Positions 24,209-31,284 of a DNA stretch of 64,000 nucleotides are shown one piece after another (position 1 is the first letter of the stretch; every line of letters starts with the position of its first letter). The notes beneath the pieces are model-generated. The model made no database searches, had not been told where the DNA came from, and saw nothing but the letters and a program-made list of their open reading frames with translations. The translations under genes and the position numbers were made by a program. Source of the DNA: JANXMY01 sp964251675. Its GTDB lineage: Bacteria; Armatimonadota; Armatimonadia; Armatimonadales; Capsulimonadaceae. Where the stretch lies: positions 1-64,000 of the forward strand of contig CAXUKS010000017.1 in assembly GCA_964251675.1 (NCBI GenBank). Direction: 5' to 3'.

Positions 24209-24652
24209 TTAGGAGGCTTGCTCCTCGGCTGTAGTCCCGGCATCGCCTGTTGGTTTCTCGGTGGTAGGAGCTACCTCCACCGGCGCAGACTGGCCGGGCG
24301 TGATCGCTGCTGTTAGCTTGTCGATGATCGTCTGTGCTTTCGCCACTTCGTCGCTGTCGTCGCCCTGCTCGGCTTTGAGAGCGTCCACAGAGGCTTGCAG
24401 CGCGGCGATGTCGGACTTGTCGGTCGAGAGGATGTCAATGACCTGGTCGACGGTAGTGTCGAGCTGGGCAAGTTTGGAGTCTAAATCGTCGGACATGGTA
24501 GTTTGCTTCCTTCTGAGCTGGCTCAGTGCGTATGTGATTCGGAGGAGGCTGTAGATCACCCAGAAACAAAAGAGTAGCTGGGCGACAGCGTCGTGGACAA
24601 GGTTTGTCGCAAAATCGTAAAGTGGAAAGTGGTGAATTGAGTAATGGTGCAT
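24209..24652 (-). CDS. Coiled-coil protein with optional membrane anchor (two possible starts)
   Basis: 147 residues from the ATG at 24652 with AGGAG well spaced; it then contains a membrane helix (AVAQLLFCFWVIYSLLRITY, about 22-41). A second in-frame ATG at 24494 (MSDDLDSKLAQLDTT) would give a soluble 94-residue coiled-coil form. The C-terminus is acidic and Pro/Thr-rich. The tandem repeat TTAGGAGGCTTGCTCC (24193-24226) covers the last codons and stop. Function unknown. Confidence 0.6.
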   Translation of the reverse strand: MHHYSIHHFPLYDFATNLVHDAVAQLLFCFWVIYSLLRITYALSQLRRKQTTMSDDLDSKLAQLDTTVDQVIDILSTDKSDIAALQASVDALKAEQGDDSDEVAKAQTIIDKLTAAITPGQSAPVEVAPTTEKPTGDAGTTAEEQAS

Positions 24653-24654
24653 TC

Positions 24655-25101
24655 TCAGCTCCTGGCCCGCGCGGCTATCACCAGCGGTCCTTCGTTGCGG
24701 TCTGGGTGTTGATCACCCCCTTTCAAGGCTATAGAATTCAAGGCCGTAGCAGGATGGGTATCTGACCGGTAGCGAACCCCACAAAAGGGCACGCCGCTGG
24801 GCGAGAACGACAAAAGCGCGAGGCCGAACGCCAGTTTGCTCAGGATTTGTGGCCCTTGCGCGGTCTTCGTTGGGATGCCCCTCAAAGCCGCTTCCCCTGC
24901 CCCGCTGAGCGCCGGAGCGACGGGGCGTGACTGCTTCCACTCGTGCTGCTCCGGGCCGCCTTCAGCGTGGATTAGGGCGACGTAGTGAGGCACGAGCTGT
25001 TGCAGCGCGACAGAGAGCGGATGCGTCTCCATCGACATGAAGGGCGGGCCGTCGGGCATCTCTTTGAGCGCACGGGCAAACAGGGTTTCGAGCAAGATCA
25101 T
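24655..25101 (-). CDS. Hypothetical protein
   Basis: 148 residues. N-terminal helices (MILLETLFARALKEMPDGPP, LSVALQQLVPHYVALIHAEG) precede a low-complexity, Arg/Ala/Gly-rich C-terminus. Its start codon abuts the left end of an IS200/IS605-type insertion, so its original leader may have been replaced. Not recognised. Confidence 0.5.
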   Translation of the reverse strand: MILLETLFARALKEMPDGPPFMSMETHPLSVALQQLVPHYVALIHAEGGPEQHEWKQSRPVAPALSGAGEAALRGIPTKTAQGPQILSKLAFGLALLSFSPSGVPFCGVRYRSDTHPATALNSIALKGGDQHPDRNEGPLVIAARARS

Positions 25102-25310
25102 AGTATGCCTCCGGCGCGGAAACCCCCGGCTTCAGCCGGGTGGAGGAGCGGCGGGCCTGTAGGGTTGCTGGGCGTCGCGCCGACAAGTGCATCAGGGTCG
25201 CAGTCAGGATGATCCCACCTGCATTCGTCGCAAAAATGCCCAGAGCAATCCACGCAGATGTTTCCACCGCTGCCCTCTATGTCTGTGCCGCACTCGTCAC
25301 AATTTCGCAT
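25098..25310 (-). CDS. Zinc-finger protein inside a miniature IS200/IS605-like element
   Basis: 70 residues, GGAG upstream of ATG. Four or more Cys pairs (CDECGTDIEG, CVDCSGHFCDECRWDHPDC) make a treble-clef/RING-like zinc cluster. The C-terminal 15 residues (LHPAEAGGFRAGGIL) are encoded by the left-end hairpin of the element, so the gene has run into or been carried by it. Function unknown. Confidence 0.55.
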   Translation of the reverse strand: MRNCDECGTDIEGSGGNICVDCSGHFCDECRWDHPDCDPDALVGATPSNPTGPPLLHPAEAGGFRAGGIL

Positions 25311-25425
25311 CCCGTTTCTCCTGTCCGGCGAAGCCGCACACTACAAAATCCTCGTTTTACTCGCATGGCGCGAGAGGTGGAGGGAGACACCCGAAGCCCC
25401 CGGTTTCAACCGGGGGGAGCATTAC
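25102..25425. mobile_element. Non-autonomous IS200/IS605-like element
   Basis: The left end carries the hairpin CCCCCGGCTTCAGCCGGG preceded by CGGAAA and followed by TGGAGGAG; the right end carries CCCCCGGTTTCAACCGGGG preceded by GAGGTGGAGGGAGACAC. Both ends match those of the TnpA-encoding element at 36130-37340 base for base over long stretches. No transposase is inside; only the zinc-finger gene. Probably mobilised in trans by TnpA. Exact ends are uncertain by several bases. Confidence 0.65.
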
Positions 25426-25619
25426 TCGCCGTCCCCTTCCGGCAGGGTCTCATATTCCTCTTCCGACATCTCCCGAGACCCGACGACGATTTCTATCTTC
25501 TCGCCCTCAGAAAAGTTGTCTTGTTCAATTCGCTCTTTGACAGCGTCCTGCAGGTCGGCCAGCTTGTCAAAGCAGAACCACCGAAGCGATTCGTCAAAGC
25601 GGACGGTGTAGACTTTCAT
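25422..25619 (-). CDS. Hypothetical small protein
   Basis: 65 residues from the ATG at 25619. A beta-alpha-beta pattern (MKVYTVRFDESLRWFCFDKL, KIEIVVGSREMSEEEYETLP) and strongly acidic. Its TAA stop lies at the right edge of the miniature IS element (within TTAC). Not recognised. Confidence 0.55.
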   Translation of the reverse strand: MKVYTVRFDESLRWFCFDKLADLQDAVKERIEQDNFSEGEKIEIVVGSREMSEEEYETLPEGDGE

Positions 25620-25621
25620 GC

Positions 25622-26251
25622 TTAGCTGCCCTGCCCCGCGCTGAAGCTGACCGTCATCGCATCCTGCCGCTTCCTGAAATGGATGATCTGCCACTGGTCG
25701 ATGTAGTCGCGCACGGTCAGCGCCATCTTCCGCGCTTCCATCTCCGGCATTTGCAAGGTCAGCGTGTCCGTCACCTTGACCATTTTCACCTGGCCCTGCC
25801 CGTAGACTTCGCCCTGGCCGTTGTCAATCCGCAGGACGTAGGGCTGCCGGTACTTCGTCTCTTTCTTGAAGGACAGGACCCGCGCCTCGGTATAGTCGCC
25901 GTTGCCACTGCCCTTCTCGTCGGCGAACTCGGTGAACAGGCCGGTCAGCACGTCGTGGCAGAGCAGCTTCATGTCGGTGGCGTCTACAAAGTGCCGGACC
26001 CGCTGCGTGGCCTTGTTCTGGTCGTCGAACTCCACCAGCGCGAAGGCGATCTTGCTGCGCTTGGGGTCGAAGGAGAGCAGGTCCGTCACGTCCAGGATTT
26101 TGCCGCTGGCGACGTAGCGGTAGATTTGGATTTTGCTGCCCTGGTTGTTGTTGCCGTAAGGGGTAGCCGCATCTTGCCCGCGCCGCCCTGGCGGCGCTTC
26201 GCGCTCGGGCCGGTCGGAAACTGGCCCTGGATAAGTATTCGCGTTTGCCAT
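25622..26251 (-). CDS. Hypothetical beta-rich early protein, possible DNA-binding
   Basis: 209 residues. A disordered Gly/Pro/Arg N-terminus (1-40), then alternating beta strands (IQIYRYVASGKILDVTDLLS, YVLRIDNGQGEVYGQGQVKM) and a final helical segment. A basic beta-rich fold without cysteines would suit a ssDNA- or nucleic-acid-binding protein, but no family motif is recognised. It sits 2 bases from the next start and overlaps the previous stop by one base. Confidence 0.55.
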   Translation of the reverse strand: MANANTYPGPVSDRPEREAPPGRRGQDAATPYGNNNQGSKIQIYRYVASGKILDVTDLLSFDPKRSKIAFALVEFDDQNKATQRVRHFVDATDMKLLCHDVLTGLFTEFADEKGSGNGDYTEARVLSFKKETKYRQPYVLRIDNGQGEVYGQGQVKMVKVTDTLTLQMPEMEARKMALTVRDYIDQWQIIHFRKRQDAMTVSFSAGQGS

Positions 26252-26499
26252 TAGTTGTAGCCCTCAATGTGCTTCCGCATCTCATCGCGTGTGGAGAGGT
26301 GGCCGTTGACAAGCAGTGTCATGCCCAGCACGTTGCCCAGGTGATCCTGTGTCTCTGGATGCTTGTTCAAGTCGGACACCATCGAAGCAAAAGCGTTTGC
26401 GACACACTGGGCGGCGCTGCCCGGCGCATCCAGTTCCCTCAGCGCCCGCTCTTTGGACCAGGCGATGTGCTCGGCGCGGGTGTAGTGTTCGTAGCTCAT
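26251..26499 (-). CDS. Hypothetical small helical protein
   Basis: 82 residues from the ATG at 26499. Helical (YTRAEHIAWSKERALRELDA; QCVANAFASMVSDLNKHPET), acidic/His-containing. Phage genomes often carry short proteins of this type with an AHIAWSKERAL-like helix; function unknown. Tight spacing on both sides. Confidence 0.6.
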   Translation of the reverse strand: MSYEHYTRAEHIAWSKERALRELDAPGSAAQCVANAFASMVSDLNKHPETQDHLGNVLGMTLLVNGHLSTRDEMRKHIEGYN

Positions 26500-26500
26500 T

Positions 26501-26827
26501 TCAAATTGGCTCCTTGACGCGGCTCGGTTCCTTGCCACTGGAAAAGTCGTATTCGGCCAGAAGGCGGATGCACTCTGAACACAAGTTACGCTCGGCCACA
26601 CGACGGGCAAGATATGGTATGCTGACCGTTTCATATTGCCAGCCGGTAAGGCTGCTTTGACCGGATACGTCTCGTCCGCAGACAGCCCGCCCGCCCGAAC
26701 AGACCTGCACGTGATAGAGCGTACATCGCTTCCATCGGAGGTCAATGGCCCACCAGATCACCGCCACGCCGGTCATCTGCTGTTCCGCCGCCTCTTGCAG
26801 TGTTGTCACTGGCTTCTCCTCGGTCAC
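26501..26827 (-). CDS. Hypothetical protein with C-terminal Cys pair
   Basis: 108 residues from GTG at 26827 (AAAGGG upstream, GTGA overlap with the stop of the short upstream gene). Contains AVIWWAIDLRWKRCTLYHVQ and a terminal CSECIRLLAEYDF; with CSGGRAVCGRD this may make a zinc site. Not recognised. Confidence 0.55.
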   Translation of the reverse strand: MTEEKPVTTLQEAAEQQMTGVAVIWWAIDLRWKRCTLYHVQVCSGGRAVCGRDVSGQSSLTGWQYETVSIPYLARRVAERNLCSECIRLLAEYDFSSGKEPSRVKEPI

Positions 26828-26976
26828 TGGCTGCCCTTTCCTGGATGCCGCTGGCGCGTGTCCCTGCCCCGCCGCTTGGGCCGGTACTCGCCATGCACCA
26901 TGCGCGTGATCAGCTTCAGGTGCTGATGGATATGACAGTCGTAGCCTAGGCAAACCGTGCTGTAAAATCTGCTCAT
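26824..26976 (-). CDS. Short basic protein (50 residues)
   Basis: Starts ATG at 26976 with GAAAGG 6 bases upstream and ends in TGA overlapping the next GTG. Sequence begins MSRFYSTVCLGYDCHIHQHL and ends in a very basic tail (RPKRRGRDTRQRHPGKGSQ). The good ribosome site and coupled stop/start support a real gene. The basic tail suggests nucleic-acid contact. Confidence 0.55.
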   Translation of the reverse strand: MSRFYSTVCLGYDCHIHQHLKLITRMVHGEYRPKRRGRDTRQRHPGKGSQ

Positions 26977-26995
26977 AACAAACCTTTCACCTTAT

Positions 26996-27298
26996 TTATT
27001 CGTGGCCGTCCGTTGTCTGCTCGACCCTGTGAGTGCCGAACCGCTGGTTGTATCGCTGCCAGTCTCGCGGCAAAAAGTGCCTGGGTCGGCAGCGCCGAAT
27101 GTTGCTGACCGCTTTGAGGTAAGCCGCTTGGACTGTTTCGCCCGTAGACCACGACGAATCGCCGTCGGGGAAGATGACCCAGACGCGCCACCAGCTCACC
27201 GCTGGGTCCACGTGCCAGCGCCGATAACAAACGTGCCGGGTGTCCGTGATTTTGCGATTATCCGTAATTTTGCGATTGTCCGCGATTTTATGGCTCAC
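26996..27298 (-). CDS. Hypothetical protein with N-terminal short repeats
   Basis: 100 residues from GTG at 27298. Begins VSHKIADNRKITDNRKITDT, where two to three DNRKIT units come from tandem DNA repeats (ATTTTGCGATTATCCGTA-like, 27245-27290). The rest is Trp/Arg-rich (VCYRRWHVDPAVSWWRVWVI). Not recognised. Confidence 0.5.
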   Translation of the reverse strand: MSHKIADNRKITDNRKITDTRHVCYRRWHVDPAVSWWRVWVIFPDGDSSWSTGETVQAAYLKAVSNIRRCRPRHFLPRDWQRYNQRFGTHRVEQTTDGHE

Positions 27299-27546
27299 GA
27301 CCTTGCCACCTTCCCACGTCCGCACTGGCAGTGCTGGCCGTACCAGTGAACGAAACCGGGATAGCGCCCCGCGCACGGCCCGTCTTTGATAGCGATCACC
27401 TCCTGCCGGTCTCCGCAGCCGCCCGCAAGCTCTGAGCAGCGCCGCACGAGCCGCCCTCCGCCCAAGTCTTCCTCTATAAGCCAGGGGAAGGGGGTTCGGG
27501 TGTAGCAAGTGTCGGTGGATGCATTATTGAGGGAGGGATTAGGCAC
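27295..27546 (-). CDS. Hypothetical Cys-containing protein
   Basis: 83 residues from GTG at 27546 with GGAGGAAG ideally placed, overlapping the previous gene's stop. Cys residues (CSELAGGCGDRQ, HCQCGRGK) could bind zinc. Probably a small early phage protein; not recognised. Confidence 0.5.
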   Translation of the reverse strand: MPNPSLNNASTDTCYTRTPFPWLIEEDLGGGRLVRRCSELAGGCGDRQEVIAIKDGPCAGRYPGFVHWYGQHCQCGRGKVARS

Positions 27547-27955
27547 AGGCTTCCTCCGAACCCGCCGCCGGCAAAGTGGCTTTGGCAATGGCGTCATTTG
27601 CTGAGTGCCACGCTTTGTTGATGCGGTCTGAAACAGGGTTCAGCCGGTCTGAGGCTTCCTGATTGGAACATTCAATGATGAGGCCGTCCACGGCTTTGAC
27701 GAGAGTTTGCAGAGCGGCCAGCAGCTCAGGCGCAGCTTCTCTTAGCCTTGAGATGGGCTGACCCGCCGACCGCACGGCACTGGCCGCGATTAATGCCTCT
27801 TCGGTGTCTTCGAGGACTTCTTCGCGGAGATTATCTGGCAACAGGTCTAGAACATTGGTGATAAATGGCGCGCCGCCCCGCATAATGCGTGCGTTGGCAA
27901 TGACTTCGGCAGCGGCTTTGATTTCCTGGGGGCCGGGGGTAGGAATGTTAGACAT
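27539..27955 (-). CDS. Hypothetical helical phage protein
   Basis: 138 residues from the ATG at 27955. The C-terminal pattern EAAPELLAALQTLVKAVDGL...KAWHSANDAIAKAT is frequent in small phage/prophage proteins whose function is unknown. It overlaps the ThiF stop by 8 bases, so it is the next gene of the PRTRC operon. Confidence 0.6.
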   Translation of the reverse strand: MSNIPTPGPQEIKAAAEVIANARIMRGGAPFITNVLDLLPDNLREEVLEDTEEALIAASAVRSAGQPISRLREAAPELLAALQTLVKAVDGLIIECSNQEASDRLNPVSDRINKAWHSANDAIAKATLPAAGSEEACA

Positions 27956-28829
27956 AAGCAGCCTCCTTCGCTTTGGCAACTGCCGGAAACGGCCACGTCT
28001 CCGGGATCGGGCGCGGGTTGACGCATCCCGTCAGCAGATTGATGTGGTAGCCGTGGTGGTCCAGCCCGCCGCGCCAGAACAGAAGCTCCAGCAGCGTCAG
28101 CGCCCACGTCGCCATGTGCTGATTGACAAACAGCCCTTGCGTTTCCAGCGCCTCCGCCAGTGAGCAGGAAGGCGTGTTATCTTCCACAAAATCGTCGTCC
28201 AGCAGCTCCGGGTACACTTCCGTCACGACCGGCGGACGATACAGCAGCGGCGGGTTCATCTTGCCTTTGGCGTTTTTAGGATAGATTGCGGGCTGCCCGA
28301 AGATCACATGGCCGTCGGTCTGGCCGTTCGCCATATCCAGCCAGTAGGCTGGCGTCTGCTGCTTGGGATCGTAGATGCGGCGATGCAGAGTGGCCCGCGC
28401 CGCCGCCGTGTCCACCGCAGAGATCAAGATAAAGCGGCGTGCATAAAGGTTTGACCAGCCGTTTCCATCCATGGCAAGTTTTGCATCCTCAAATAGGGCC
28501 GGGACCGCTTCCCAATCCAGGCCGTAAAAGAGGTTCAGGCGGTTGACCAAGACGCTGGCTTTGTACTGGCCGATGTCCGAGGGCGAAAAGAGCTGCCGTC
28601 CGACATTCGCCGGTGAAACCCGGTCCGGGTCAAACACTGTGACGTGCAGGCCCGCCGGGTGGCCGCGGGCGATCATGCCGAGGTGCAGCCGGGCGAGGCC
28701 TGAGAGTATCTGGCTGCCGTTGCCGCCGCACCCAACCAGGGCGACGCTGACGCGCCCTTCCAGCAGCTCTGGCACAATCGGGTGAAGGCGAACCGATTTC
28801 TTCGGCTTCTCTTGTTTGGGTCTAGTCAC
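27948..28829 (-). CDS. PRTRC system ThiF family protein
   Basis: 293 residues from GTG at 28829 (GGGGAGAG upstream; GTGA overlap with the preceding gene). E1-like adenylation fold: VALVGCGGNGSQ (ATP loop), FDPDRVSPANVGRQLFS (Asp, Asn and Arg-type contacts), YKASVLVNRLN (Lys), and DNTPSCSLAEALETQG with a Cys in the position of the PRTRC ThiF active-site loop. It probably adenylates a C-terminal Gly of a small protein. In known PRTRC cassettes ThiF accompanies ParB and proteins A-F on plasmids; the pathway is unsolved. Confidence 0.88.
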   Translation of the reverse strand: MTRPKQEKPKKSVRLHPIVPELLEGRVSVALVGCGGNGSQILSGLARLHLGMIARGHPAGLHVTVFDPDRVSPANVGRQLFSPSDIGQYKASVLVNRLNLFYGLDWEAVPALFEDAKLAMDGNGWSNLYARRFILISAVDTAAARATLHRRIYDPKQQTPAYWLDMANGQTDGHVIFGQPAIYPKNAKGKMNPPLLYRPPVVTEVYPELLDDDFVEDNTPSCSLAEALETQGLFVNQHMATWALTLLELLFWRGGLDHHGYHINLLTGCVNPRPIPETWPFPAVAKAKEAAYV

Positions 28830-29608
28830 TGGCTCTCCCCTATGTTGATGATCTGGTCCACCGTCAAGTCCAGTGGGCACAGAAACTCCGACCACTCTGC
28901 CGGATCGCTGCCTGTTGTTCCGGGCGGTGATGGGCGAAGCATCCGCCAGAACATCTCGTGCGTCATCGGCTTTTTCGTCAGATGTCCGCCGCCGACATTC
29001 GAATGTGTAAAGTTGGTCTCGAAAAACGCTTTCTCCCAGGTCGGCACGTCTTCAGGCTGAATAATCTCCGGTAGTGGCACGTTGCCCGCGCACATATTGC
29101 CGCGGCCATAGATATTAAAGTAGGGCGCACGACAAAATTTTGTGTCTGCTTTGGGGCGGGCCGCTTCAGCGAGCGCGAAGACATACAGATTGCGAGGCTC
29201 GGCCACAAACAGCAGCGGCGGATGCAGGACAACTTTGCCAGACACCTCCGCGTTGAACTGTTTGTCGCTCGTCTTGAAAAAGATGGGGCGGCGCTTGGGG
29301 GCTGTCCACCAGGCCATGCGCCCGCCGTCGTAGGAAAGCATTCCATCCGGCAGAAGGGTCCGGCGGGGCGACATTCCGGCCATTGCGCGGAGCAGCTCAT
29401 CAAGCGCGTCTTGTGTTAGGCAGAAGCCAGCCTGAATCTCTGGCGGGGCACCCTCGCGGCAGTTCACCGCGTGAACCGTTGCCAATGCTTCATTGCTGAT
29501 GGCCGTTTCGTAAAGCAGGATTGCTCGCTTTAGGCGCAGCGTTTCCTGTGCGCCCATATAGTCGGACGGAGCGATTGATGTTTTTGTAATTAATGGATTT
29601 GTAGTCAT
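28826..29608 (-). CDS. PRTRC system protein B
   Basis: 260 residues from the ATG at 29608; an alternative ATG at 29647 would add 13 residues. Residues LRLKRAILLYE, LLPDGMLSYDGGRMAWWTAP, LLFVAEPRNLYVFAL and PYFNIYGRGNMCAGNVPLPE...PTWEKAFFETNFTHSN match the PRTRC B pattern, a large, otherwise uncharacterised family found only in these cassettes. Coupled to ThiF by GTGA. Known plasmid cassettes keep B directly beside ThiF, as here. Confidence 0.82.
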   Translation of the reverse strand: MTTNPLITKTSIAPSDYMGAQETLRLKRAILLYETAISNEALATVHAVNCREGAPPEIQAGFCLTQDALDELLRAMAGMSPRRTLLPDGMLSYDGGRMAWWTAPKRRPIFFKTSDKQFNAEVSGKVVLHPPLLFVAEPRNLYVFALAEAARPKADTKFCRAPYFNIYGRGNMCAGNVPLPEIIQPEDVPTWEKAFFETNFTHSNVGGGHLTKKPMTHEMFWRMLRPSPPGTTGSDPAEWSEFLCPLDLTVDQIINIGESQ

Positions 29609-29640
29609 CTCTAAAATCGTCCTGAAGTCTAAATCCTGTG

Positions 29641-30786
29641 TCACCATTGATGCCGGGTAACGCCGCACCCCTCGTTCCAGTGCTGGCTTGGCAGTTCCGT
29701 CGTGGAGACATCTTTGTGGCCGAACTCATGGCACAGCGCCAAAATGCGATCCGCTGTGCCGATGAGCTGCAAAGTCAGGCAGATGTCTTTAGCGGCGGCG
29801 CGAACGCTTTCCAGATCGTCCATCCAGCATTTCTTGTAAAAGGCAATATTGGTGTGCGCCTCAGACTGCATGATGCTCTCGTGGTAATCGTCAAAGATGC
29901 GCGGCGTCATATCGGCTTCAGACCACCGGATCATGGTGGGAAGCGTGTGATCAGCTGGATAGCCGTACATTTCTGCCTCTTCTGTCCAGTCGCTGAGCAG
30001 ATCGGCGGCACTGGCTTTCTCCACCAATGCTCTCAGCGACTGGGTAAGATGCAGGATGGTGTCCAAGCCCGCCAGGTCCATGACGCCTTTGGCTGAGTGT
30101 ACGGTGACCTGTTCCAAAGCCCATGAGACTGTTTTGGGGGAGTAAGCAGCCGCTGCCGCGTCTTCCGGTACCTCTCGGTGGAACCGGGCAAGCGTGTCTT
30201 CATTCGTTTCGTCCTGGTCTGACCCTGAACCCCAATTTTTGATCATGTGAGCACATTCGAAAAGCCCCATGCAGCCGCACGTCGCCGCCAATGCTTCCTG
30301 CACAGTGGCGAGGACGCTGTAGCCGGCCCCCATGCAAAGGCGCTCAATCGCCAGGATTGCAGGGCCAACAATCACTTGACGCCATTCATCTACGACCAGG
30401 CCAAACCCGCCGCAAGGCTTCTCCCCGGCTCCGTACTCAAACACCTCGTCGTAATCGGCGTCATATTCATCTTCGTAGGAGCTGCCAAGACTGGAGCGGC
30501 GCACGTTGTCCGTGTAGGCAAAGTCCAGAGGGACGAAGCCTCCCCCGTGCCAGCCGCCGCATCCGCCTTCTTCCAGCTCATCAGAAAGAAAGCGGCGCAG
30601 ACCGGCGTGAATGGATTTGCTGAGATTGCCGGTCCAGTCCGACTCTTTGATCAGACCCTCGGCCAGCAGCGCCTCGGCGAGAACCGCATAGTGCGCCAGG
30701 GTGCGGGTGACGGTGATCTCCACCGGAATGTCCGCAGAGAGCATCGGTAGCGCGGACAAACCTGACAGGTTCACGGAGGAGGCCAC
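29641..30786 (-). CDS. PRTRC system protein F-like
   Basis: 381 residues if started at GTG 30786, 9 bases after the upstream stop; the frame is open to 31098 but there it overlaps a small gene with a better ribosome site. Features: LPMLSADIPVEITVTRTLAH at the start, a Gly/Asp/Tyr-rich segment, FGLVVDEWRQVIVGPAILAI, and HEFGHKD near the end. Position between C and B, and the N-terminal pattern, fit PRTRC protein F. Assignment moderate. Confidence 0.6.
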   Translation of the reverse strand: MASSVNLSGLSALPMLSADIPVEITVTRTLAHYAVLAEALLAEGLIKESDWTGNLSKSIHAGLRRFLSDELEEGGCGGWHGGGFVPLDFAYTDNVRRSSLGSSYEDEYDADYDEVFEYGAGEKPCGGFGLVVDEWRQVIVGPAILAIERLCMGAGYSVLATVQEALAATCGCMGLFECAHMIKNWGSGSDQDETNEDTLARFHREVPEDAAAAAYSPKTVSWALEQVTVHSAKGVMDLAGLDTILHLTQSLRALVEKASAADLLSDWTEEAEMYGYPADHTLPTMIRWSEADMTPRIFDDYHESIMQSEAHTNIAFYKKCWMDDLESVRAAAKDICLTLQLIGTADRILALCHEFGHKDVSTTELPSQHWNEGCGVTRHQW

Positions 30787-30794
30787 AGGGCGCG

Positions 30795-31043
30795 TCAGGG
30801 CAGCGGCGGGAGCAGTGAAGACGGGGGCAGGACGGGCCTGCCCCTGCCCTTTTGCACTGCCCCCGAGAGCAGCCGCCCCAGCTTTGGCAGTGATGGGTCG
30901 CGGGCGTAGCGAGTCGCAATCTCGGACCCCTCGGAATATGCGCCGCCCCGGACCGCTGCGATGGCTTCTCGGAAGCTCCTGCACTGCTGGCTGTTTTGTT
31001 GGCCGTGATCTTCTGGGCATGGTGTTTCTTCCGTCGGCTCCAT
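30795..31043 (-). CDS. Small protein inside the PRTRC cassette
   Basis: 82 residues. GAAGG lies 8 bases before ATG. Sequence MEPTEETPCPEDHGQQNSQQ...AYSEGSEIATRYARDPSLPK, with a helical middle and a Pro-rich end. It overlaps the longer possible reading frame of the F-like gene, and its better ribosome site and less biased composition favour it as the real product. It may be an unrecognised cassette member. Confidence 0.5.
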   Translation of the reverse strand: MEPTEETPCPEDHGQQNSQQCRSFREAIAAVRGGAYSEGSEIATRYARDPSLPKLGRLLSGAVQKGRGRPVLPPSSLLPPLP

Positions 31044-31063
31044 TTCTTAGCCTTCCGTTTTGC

Positions 31064-31270
31064 CTAGCCTTTGGTGCGAACTGCTGCTGTGAACTCAATA
31101 ATAGTTCGCCCGTCTTTAGTCGACGACGTGTGTGAGGCCGAAGTCAGCTCCGGGTAGTTGACGGCCAGCATCTTCTGGACGTCTGGAATGGACTTGGTTG
31201 GATCGGGATCGCCCAGGGTCATTCCCTTGTAAGTGAACTGGCGGCGTGTGCGGGTGGCTGTGTCAGGCAT
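31064..31270 (-). CDS. PRTRC system protein C
   Basis: 68 residues: RQFTYKGMTLGDPDPTKSIP, VQKMLAVNYPELTSA, then DGRTIIEFTAAVRTKG. This is the short PRTRC C family, whose size and beta-grasp-like look (a strand pair, a helix, a final strand with a terminal Gly) make it the likely partner of ThiF. The last two residues here are Lys-Gly, not Gly-Gly. It lies 14 bases after ParB. Confidence 0.85.
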   Translation of the reverse strand: MPDTATRTRRQFTYKGMTLGDPDPTKSIPDVQKMLAVNYPELTSASHTSSTKDGRTIIEFTAAVRTKG

Positions 31271-31284
31271 GGTCTTCTCTTTCT

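Noticed and set aside
27948..31270. CBASS-type or other E1/E2/JAB antiphage system
   Set aside because: ThiF lies with ParB and PRTRC B/C proteins and there is no cyclase, E2 or effector; the PRTRC explanation is simpler.
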